DNA of 5,780 nt, taken from assembly GCA_019413245.1 (NCBI GenBank), contig DXNX01000160.1:1-5780 (forward strand), written 5' to 3'. This document shows, one piece after another, positions 1 to 5,780 of the stretch (position 1 is its first letter; every line of letters begins with the position of its first letter). The notes beneath the pieces are model-generated. The model was not told the DNA's origin and searched no databases. It saw only the letters and a list, made by a program, of their open reading frames with translations. Origin of the DNA: Oscillospiraceae bacterium (GTDB lineage Bacteria > Bacillota > Clostridia > Oscillospirales > Ruminococcaceae). The position numbers and the translations under genes are program-made.

Positions 1-602
1 GCACTGTACAGAAAATCGATCTCGTTCTGGCCGTGGCCGCTCTCGTGGTGGCTGTGCTGGGGCTGCAGGCCCATGTCCTCCATGGCAAAGCAGATCTCCC
101 GGCGGATGTTCTCGCCTTTGTCCAGCGGTGCCATGTCAAAGTAGCCGCCGTGGTCCATGGGGATGCGGGTGGGGTTGCCGTGCTCGTCGGTCTCAAAGAG
201 ATAGAACTCGCACTCACAGCCCACGTTGCAGGTAAGTCCTCTGGCCTGGATGCGCTGTGCCACCGACTGCAGGTATCCCCGGCAGTTGCCCTCAAAGGGC
301 TTGCCGTCGGGCAGGGTGATGTCACAGTACATGCGCATGACCCGCCCTTCTGCCGGACGCCAGGGCAGGATGGTCATGGTGTCCGGGTCGGGCCACAGAA
401 TCAGGTCGCTCTCCTCGGTGTTCATAAAGCCGGCAATGGAACTGCCGTCGAAGCAGATGCCGTACTCGAACACCCGGGGCAGCGCACTGGAATAAACCGA
501 TATGTTTTTCTGGTTGCCGAAAATGTCGCAGAATGCCAGACGCACAAACTTGACGTCGTTATCCTCCACATAATTCAGGATGTCCTGCGCGGTGTGTTTC
601 AT
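1..602 (-). CDS. glnA: Glutamine synthetase, type I (N-terminal 200 residues, cut by the window edge)
   Basis: Glutamine synthetase joins ammonia to glutamate using ATP; it is a cytosolic dodecamer and the main entry point of ammonium into amino acids. The visible part begins MKHTAQDILNYVEDNDVKF, typical of the Firmicutes GSI-alpha N-terminal beta-grasp domain. Family signatures are FDGSSIAGF at about residues 51-59, GCECEFYLF at 128-136 (Glu130 and Glu132 match the metal-binding Glu pair) and HHESGHGQNEIDF at 185-197 (Glu187 and Glu194 match the next metal ligands). About 200 of the usual 440-450 residues are present; the ATP-binding and C-terminal catalytic parts lie beyond the left edge. 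The ATG at 602-600 is fixed by a GGAGG ribosome binding site at 615-611, eight bases upstream. It lies 120 bases downstream of glnN on the same strand with a strong hairpin between them. One oddity: Asn61 occupies the place of Bacillus subtilis Arg62, a residue tied to glutamine feedback inhibition. Confidence 0.96.
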   Translation of the reverse strand, partial: MKHTAQDILNYVEDNDVKFVRLAFCDIFGNQKNISVYSSALPRVFEYGICFDGSSIAGFMNTEESDLILWPDPDTMTILPWRPAEGRVMRMYCDITLPDGKPFEGNCRGYLQSVAQRIQARGLTCNVGCECEFYLFETDEHGNPTRIPMDHGGYFDMAPLDKGENIRREICFAMEDMGLQPQHSHHESGHGQNEIDFLYS

Positions 603-620
603 ACAAAATACCTCCGGGTT

Positions 621-632
621 GGGGCGCGCCCC
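621..632. repeat. 12-base perfect palindrome in the glnA leader
   Basis: GGGGCGCGCCCC is a perfect palindrome between the glnN-glnA hairpin and the glnA ribosome binding site. In RNA it could form a short four-pair stem five bases upstream of the GGAGG, or, in DNA, be a protein site. GC-only palindromes of this size also arise by chance in GC-rich DNA, so no function is assigned. Confidence 0.4.
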
Positions 633-636
633 TAAA

Positions 637-671
637 CTCGAAAGGCCCGCCGAGGGGGCGGGCCTTTCGAG
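637..671 (-). terminator. Strong hairpin between glnN and glnA (leaky terminator or processing/attenuation structure)
   Basis: Bases 637-651 pair perfectly with 657-671 (15 pairs, five-base loop). The core GGCCCGCC/GGCGGGCC is flanked by AAA and TTT, the usual look of an intrinsic terminator. The hairpin lies 52 bases after the glnN stop. On the minus strand the sequence following the GC core is TTTCGAGTTTAGG, so the U-tract is interrupted and termination may be incomplete. Only 34 bases separate it from the glnA start codon, too few to hold a further promoter, so glnA transcripts that start upstream must pass through it. The perfect symmetry also permits activity on the plus strand, but no plus-strand gene ends here. 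Confidence 0.7.
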
Positions 672-722
672 CTGGTGTAAGAAAATTAGGAAAGGGAAAA
701 GCTATATTCAGCGGCGGCCCGT

Positions 723-2813
<2,091 letters not shown>

Positions 2814-2842
2814 ACTTCTTTACTCCTTTACCATGCAGATTG

Positions 2843-2861
2843 TTGCCCCACCCCGGGACAA
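2843..2861 (-). other. Second small hairpin in the glnN leader
   Basis: On the minus strand TTGTCCC (2861-2855) can pair with GGGGCAA (2849-2843), seven pairs including one G-U, around a five-base loop. It lies between the leader terminator and the glnN ribosome binding site (2829-2823). It does not bury the site itself. It may simply be spacer structure, or part of a regulated leader. Confidence 0.35.
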
Positions 2862-2868
2862 AAGCATG

Positions 2869-2898
2869 AAAAAAGCGCTGCGAAAAACTTCGCAGCGC
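2869..2898 (-). terminator. Intrinsic terminator inside the glnN leader (possible attenuator)
   Basis: On the minus strand the perfect ten-pair stem GCGCTGCGAA / TTCGCAGCGC (2898-2889 with 2884-2875, four-base loop) is followed directly by six T residues (2874-2869), a textbook rho-independent terminator. It is 167 bases beyond the stop of the membrane-protein gene and could end that transcript. But it also lies about eleven bases downstream of the predicted glnN transcription start, and nothing promoter-like is visible between it and glnN. Transcripts for glnN would therefore have to read through it, which suggests attenuation. Confidence 0.85.
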
Positions 2899-2915
2899 CC
2901 TTGCTGTATGCCATT

Positions 2916-2944
2916 ATTATACGGGCCTGTTTCCCAAAATGCAA
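2916..2944 (-). promoter_or_regulatory. Predicted sigma-70-type promoter of glnN
   Basis: On the minus strand a perfect -10 box TATAAT (2921-2916) follows TTGCAT (2944-2939) by exactly 17 bases. The start of transcription is expected near 2909, giving a leader of roughly 96 bases before the glnN ATG. This AT-rich -10 stands out against GC-rich surroundings. The -35 matches the consensus mainly in TTG. Confidence 0.7.
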
Positions 2945-2946
2945 CT

Positions 2947-2998
2947 GGCGGTTTGAACAAATCGAAAACCGCCCTTGCGGTGGAAAACGCACGATTTG
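2947..2998. repeat. Overlapping, mutually exclusive inverted repeats just upstream of the glnN promoter
   Basis: Three inverted repeats share bases. GGCGGTTT (2947-2954) pairs with AAACCGCC (2966-2973). ACCGC (2968-2972) pairs with GCGGT (2977-2981). CAAATCG (2958-2964) pairs with CGATTTG (2992-2998) and encloses the second. The first excludes the other two. The cluster abuts the -35 box of glnN, where an operator would sit. If it is transcribed from further upstream it could instead form alternative RNA folds ahead of the leader terminator. Confidence 0.5.
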
Positions 2999-3064
2999 GC
3001 CAGAATCCTTTCTGCAACAGCCAAAAACAAGAAAAAAACTTGAATTGAAACACCCGGCAACGTG

Positions 3065-5401
3065 TCAGGCTGCGGCGGGTCGGCGGCGTTTGCGCACCGC
3101 CACGGCCACAGTGGCCACAATGCCCACCAGACTGATGAGGTCGGCCACACGCCAGAACCAGAAGCCCACAAAGCGGATGGTCACGGTGCCGCTGTACCCG
3201 GCGGGCAGCACGGCGATCAGGTAGCCGTCCTGGCGGCTGAGCCGGGCGGTGCCGGCGGTGTCGGTGAGTTCGTAGCCCGGATAGGCGAACAGAGGCACCA
3301 CCACATTGGATTCGGTATCGTTGGTGTTGGTGGCGGTAAAGGTCACGCTCAGCTGCCCGCGGTAATAGGATTCAGCCTGTACACCCTCATCAAAATAGAA
3401 GTTGGTGTCGTTGAACTGGGCAGGGGTCAGCTCGTCCGAAAGGTCATAGGGCAGGTACTCGCCGCCCGCCAGCTGGGATTCCTTCAGCGGGCTGGCCACA
3501 CCCATGGCGCCCAGGCTCATGTAGGTGGTCACCACACTGTTGGCGCAGCTGTCGTACATCTGGTACCCGGCGGGGATCAGGGTCAGCAATACCAGAGCCA
3601 GAGCAGCCTGCTTGGCCAGGTCCCGGCGCTTGTTCCACAACAGGGTCAGGGCGCCCGCCGCACACAGGGTCAGCAGCAGGCTGGCCGGACTCAGGAACCG
3701 CCAGGCAAATTGCAGCTTGCCCAGCAGGGAGGACAGCGCTTTCAGGATGGGGTTCTGGCTCAGGAAGATGTCATACCAGGGGAAGATATCGCTGGCCATC
3801 CAGACGCACAGGGCGCCGAAGCCGAAAGCCCACAGGCTGATGCGCAGCACCTTACGGTTGGACTGGCGCACGGCGGGGTCCAGCAGCGCCGCCACCAGCA
3901 GCACCGCACCCAGGCCCAGGGCAATGCCCAGGGTCAGGGTCATCTCGCCGTCCATGCCCAGGGCCAGGGACTGGGAGGTGCCGGTACCCTTGCCAAAGAC
4001 CATGAACATCTGCCCCAGCATGACGGCGGTGTCCCGCAGGTAGGAGGCGTCGTACCGGCCGCTGATGCGGCAGACCCCCTGCACCATGTACTGGGCCAGA
4101 GGCACCAGGAACCACAGGTTCCACACCACGGCCAGACCGGCAGCCTTGCACAGGCTGGGCAGCACCGGGCGGCGGAAGGTGCGCTTGGCGTAGAGAATAC
4201 AGAAGATGGCGGTGAGGAACCCGGTCATGACGCTGGTCAGCAGGTGGGTCTGCAGCAGCCCCGTGAAGCCGACGGCCAGGGACAGCCAGCACCAGGGCTC
4301 GGCCTTCTCACCGGGTTTCTGGCGGTAGATGCGCCACAGCCCGTACACCACCAGCGGCAGGAACACCATGGCGGAATATTCGCCCATGGAAGCCCGTACA
4401 TACACATTGGTCAGCCGGTAGGGGGCCAGCAGGTAGAGTGCCGTGCCGGCCAGGGCCACCGTCTCATTGTTGAACATGCGGCGCAGCACAAACCGGGTGA
4501 CCAGGGCGGTGGCCAGGGTGATGGCCGCCACATACAGCTTGTACACCGTCTGCAGGCTGAAGCCCACAATGCGCAGAAAGGCTGCCGGATACAAGAGCAG
4601 GTCGGCGTACATCAGGCTGAAGGGATAGCCTTTGCCGTTGACCAGGTCCGGGTCCATCCGCACCGGGAACTGCCCGGCCAGCAACCCGGCTTTCAGGCCT
4701 TCAATGCGGGAAAGATGCACCGTCAGGTCGTGGCCGTAGATGATGTATCCCAGCCCCAGGGGCAGGCAGGCCACCGCCACCAGAGCCAGGGTGGCCAGCA
4801 TGCTGTAACGGGATTCCAGGGTGCGCCAGGGCAGTGCCACCCGGCGGGTCACCACCAGCAGGATCCAGTCGATGGCCGCAAACAACACCAGCACGGTGAG
4901 AAAATGCACATAAGCGAAGGAGTGGGTAGGAATGATCTGCACACCGGTGATAAAGGTCACCTGACCCTCGCCGCAGTCGGAATAGAACTGCATCTGGGCC
5001 ACATCGCAGCCGTGTTCCATCCACAGGGTAAAGACGGAACTGCTGCGTCCCGGGGGCAGGCTGGCCACGTCGTACTGGGCGGTGGGCATGACTTCGTCCA
5101 GGAACCGCACCGTGCCGGTGCCGCCGTTGTTGGCGTAGGTCACCACCACCTGGTAGCTGCCGGGCTCAATGTCCAGCCAGCGGGTGGTGGCAAACTGGCC
5201 CACATAGTTTTCCACCTGGGTGCCCCGGGAATCATTCACGGCCTGTTCGGCGTAGGGAATGATCAGGTCGGGGGTCACATTGATGGCCGTGCCCGCCCCG
5301 AAATCCGAGACGAACCGCCCCAGCAGGAAAATCACCTCGGCGGCCAACAGCAGCAGGAACCACAGGTTCTTGCGGGTACAAAAACGTTTCAAATGCTGCA
5401 T
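3065..5401 (-). CDS. Large polytopic membrane protein, GT-C-fold / YfhO- or PTPS-related type
   Basis: A 778-residue envelope protein with roughly 13-14 hydrophobic segments, the first at about residues 12-29, most of the rest between 162 and 611, and the last at 751-768, followed by a basic tail (RKRRRPAAA) likely in the cytoplasm. Two polar, beta-rich stretches (about 40-160 and 615-745) probably face outside. The key motif is YGHDLTVHLSRIEGLKAGLL then GQFPVRM (222-249) after the third hydrophobic segment. Acidic GHD-x-x-x-H loops of this kind occur in GT-C glycosyltransferase-like membrane proteins such as YfhO and the family misleadingly named 6-pyruvoyl-tetrahydropterin-synthase-related. 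Asp225 would be the candidate catalytic residue. By analogy it may move a sugar from a lipid carrier to an envelope glycan, but the substrate is unknown. The ATG at 5401-5399 has only a weak AGAGAG site seven bases upstream; it is followed at once by a positive stretch and the first membrane segment, which supports it. It diverges from the CYTH gene and precedes glnN by 251 bases. Confidence 0.88.
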   Translation of the reverse strand: MQHLKRFCTRKNLWFLLLLAAEVIFLLGRFVSDFGAGTAINVTPDLIIPYAEQAVNDSRGTQVENYVGQFATTRWLDIEPGSYQVVVTYANNGGTGTVRFLDEVMPTAQYDVASLPPGRSSSVFTLWMEHGCDVAQMQFYSDCGEGQVTFITGVQIIPTHSFAYVHFLTVLVLFAAIDWILLVVTRRVALPWRTLESRYSMLATLALVAVACLPLGLGYIIYGHDLTVHLSRIEGLKAGLLAGQFPVRMDPDLVNGKGYPFSLMYADLLLYPAAFLRIVGFSLQTVYKLYVAAITLATALVTRFVLRRMFNNETVALAGTALYLLAPYRLTNVYVRASMGEYSAMVFLPLVVYGLWRIYRQKPGEKAEPWCWLSLAVGFTGLLQTHLLTSVMTGFLTAIFCILYAKRTFRRPVLPSLCKAAGLAVVWNLWFLVPLAQYMVQGVCRISGRYDASYLRDTAVMLGQMFMVFGKGTGTSQSLALGMDGEMTLTLGIALGLGAVLLVAALLDPAVRQSNRKVLRISLWAFGFGALCVWMASDIFPWYDIFLSQNPILKALSSLLGKLQFAWRFLSPASLLLTLCAAGALTLLWNKRRDLAKQAALALVLLTLIPAGYQMYDSCANSVVTTYMSLGAMGVASPLKESQLAGGEYLPYDLSDELTPAQFNDTNFYFDEGVQAESYYRGQLSVTFTATNTNDTESNVVVPLFAYPGYELTDTAGTARLSRQDGYLIAVLPAGYSGTVTIRFVGFWFWRVADLISLVGIVATVAVAVRKRRRPAAA

Positions 5402-5430
5402 GAAAAAACTCTCTTTTCTTGATGTCGTTT

Positions 5431-5444
5431 TGCGGCATGCCGCA
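5431..5444. promoter_or_regulatory. 14-base perfect palindrome, candidate operator of the membrane-protein gene
   Basis: TGCGGCATGCCGCA is a perfect palindrome that begins about four bases downstream of the predicted minus-strand transcription start (near 5448) and lies in the untranslated leader of the membrane-protein gene. The position fits an operator for a dimeric repressor, or a 5'-end RNA hairpin. No known regulator motif is recognised. Confidence 0.4.
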
Positions 5445-5454
5445 GCTTTCTATC

Positions 5455-5483
5455 ATTATACGCGCTTGCCGGGACCGGCGCAA
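5455..5483 (-). promoter_or_regulatory. Predicted promoter of the membrane-protein gene
   Basis: Minus-strand TTGCGC (5483-5478), 17 bases, then a perfect TATAAT (5460-5455). Transcription would start near 5448, giving a leader of about 47 bases. It overlaps the opposite promoter of the CYTH gene, so the two probably compete for RNA polymerase. Confidence 0.7.
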
Positions 5484-5486
5484 GCG
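5463..5486. repeat. Inverted repeat spanning the two divergent -35 boxes
   Basis: CGCTTGC (5463-5469) and GCAAGCG (5480-5486) are perfect seven-base inverted arms around a ten-base centre. Each arm overlaps the -35 box of one of the divergent promoters, and the centre of symmetry nearly coincides with the midpoint of the two -10 boxes. It may be a regulator site, or may just reflect two -35 boxes facing away from a shared centre. Confidence 0.45.
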
Positions 5487-5495
5487 TGGTATACT
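5466..5495 (+). promoter_or_regulatory. Predicted promoter of the CYTH gene
   Basis: Plus-strand TTGCCG (5466-5471), 18 bases, then TATACT (5490-5495). Transcription would begin near 5502. The spacing and boxes are good but not perfect. It interlocks with the minus-strand promoter at 5455-5483. Confidence 0.6.
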
Positions 5496-5501
5496 GTTCC
5501 C

Positions 5502-5516
5502 GGCGGCCGCGCCGCC
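5502..5516 (+). other. GC hairpin at the predicted 5' end of the CYTH mRNA
   Basis: GGCGGC (5502-5507) pairs with GCCGCC (5511-5516) around a three-base loop. It falls exactly at the predicted transcript start and is not followed by a T-run, so it is not a terminator. A 5'-terminal stem of this kind may protect the mRNA; chance in GC-rich DNA is also possible. Confidence 0.4.
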
Positions 5517-5546
5517 CCAATTTCACAAAAAGGCAGGGAAAAGCGG

Positions 5547-5780
5547 ATGGAGATCGAACGCAAATGGATGGTGACCGGCTGGCCCCAGGGGCTGGAACCG
5601 GTGCGGGTGCAGCAGATGGACCAGGGCTATATCAGCGTGCGGCCCACCGTGCGCATCCGGCGGGAAGCGGTGCAGGGCGGCCCCACGGCGCTGGTGCTCT
5701 GCTTCAAGGGGGCGCCCGACCCCACCGGCATGAGCCGGCGTCGATCTCGGTCTCGATCTCCTGCCGGCTCATGCCGGTGG
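5547..5780 (+). CDS. CYTH-domain protein (triphosphate tunnel metalloenzyme family), N-terminal part, disrupted at the window edge
   Basis: CYTH proteins bind triphosphate-containing substrates with divalent metal inside a beta-barrel tunnel; members include class IV adenylate cyclases, thiamine triphosphatases and inorganic tripolyphosphatases. The specific activity here cannot be told. The start MEIERKW carries the signature ExExK motif (Glu2, Glu4, Lys6). QGYISVRPTVRIRRE (26-40) supplies the basic residues of the next strands (Arg36, Arg38) and LVLCFKG (49-55) supplies Lys54. The ATG at 5547 has an AGGG at 5535-5538, eight bases upstream, and the ExExK motif is normally at the extreme N-terminus. 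From about residue 65 (base 5740) the reading becomes RRSRSRSPAGSCRW, unlike any CYTH strand. The reverse complement of 5740-5762, joined after 5739, instead reads QEIETEID in frame, the expected next acidic strand. The true coding sequence is therefore trustworthy only to about 5739; a full protein would be roughly 150 residues or more. Confidence 0.85.
   Translation, partial: MEIERKWMVTGWPQGLEPVRVQQMDQGYISVRPTVRIRREAVQGGPTALVLCFKGAPDPTGMSRRRSRSRSPAGSCRW
5722..5780. repeat. Perfect 18-base inverted repeat running to the last base (likely foldback artefact)
   Basis: Bases 5722-5739 are the exact reverse complement of 5763-5780, with a 23-base loop (5740-5762). The arms lie inside the CYTH reading frame and the right arm stops exactly at the window's last base. 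In reverse complement the loop restores the normal CYTH sequence, so the right part looks like an inverted copy of the true continuation, as in a chimeric read or hairpin contig end. Confidence 0.9.

Noticed and set aside
33..635. A 200-codon plus-strand open frame antisense to glnA
   Set aside because: The minus strand encodes textbook glutamine synthetase motifs throughout; the plus-strand frame has none.
3021..3049. A/T-rich tract after the membrane-protein stop, as a possible terminator
   Set aside because: On the minus strand only a four-pair CAAG/CTTG stem flanks the T-run, too weak for an intrinsic terminator; the hairpin at 2875-2898 is much better.
3062..5422. A 786-codon open frame on the plus strand, longer than the membrane-protein gene it overlaps
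   Set aside because: It is antisense to a gene with clear membrane topology, a known motif, promoter and leader. Its product is Gly/Gln/His-rich low-complexity sequence, as expected from the complement of Leu/Pro/Ala-rich GC-rich codons, with no recognisable domain.
5740..5780. Arg/Ser-rich tail (RRSRSRSP) of the CYTH protein as an RS-like or phosphorylated extension
   Set aside because: It is produced by the inverted foldback sequence; the reverse complement gives the normal CYTH continuation in frame.
5722..5780. Hairpin at the right edge as a transcription terminator or phase-variable invertible element
   Set aside because: It lies inside a domain-coding frame, has no T-run, and the loop is very short for site-specific inversion; a foldback artefact explains both arms and loop.

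Overview
The window looks like a GC-rich member of the Clostridia, most plausibly Oscillospiraceae (Faecalibacterium/Gemmiger/Subdoligranulum-like). This is an inference from the type III plus type I glutamine synthetase pair, the Firmicutes-style type I N-terminus, strong GGAGG-type ribosome binding sites and AT-rich promoters in GC-rich DNA. No rRNA or other taxonomic marker is present.

Layout: three genes lie on the minus strand, read from right to left: a 778-residue GT-C/YfhO-like polytopic membrane protein (5401-3065), a complete type III glutamine synthetase glnN (2813-723), and the first 200 codons of a type I glutamine synthetase glnA (602 to the left edge). One gene on the plus strand, a CYTH-domain protein, starts at 5547 and leaves the right edge. 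The two intergenic regions longer than 140 bases carry regulatory signals. In 5402-5546 two divergent promoters interlock, with a palindrome and a short hairpin beside them. In 2814-3064 there is a good glnN promoter, competing inverted repeats just upstream of it, and an intrinsic terminator between the promoter and the glnN start, which suggests attenuation of glnN.

The glnN and glnA products both catalyse ATP-dependent amidation of glutamate to glutamine. Their tandem arrangement, with a strong hairpin between them and no clear separate glnA promoter, suggests a nitrogen-assimilation unit with differential expression. The membrane protein probably works in the cell envelope and is not obviously linked to nitrogen metabolism.

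The most striking anomaly is at the right edge. The last 59 bases fold back on themselves as perfect 18-base arms around a 23-base loop. Reading the loop in reverse complement restores the expected CYTH protein sequence in frame. This is best explained as a foldback or chimeric artefact at a contig end, not as biology. I see no mobile element, CRISPR array, tRNA or convincing new defence or biosynthetic system.
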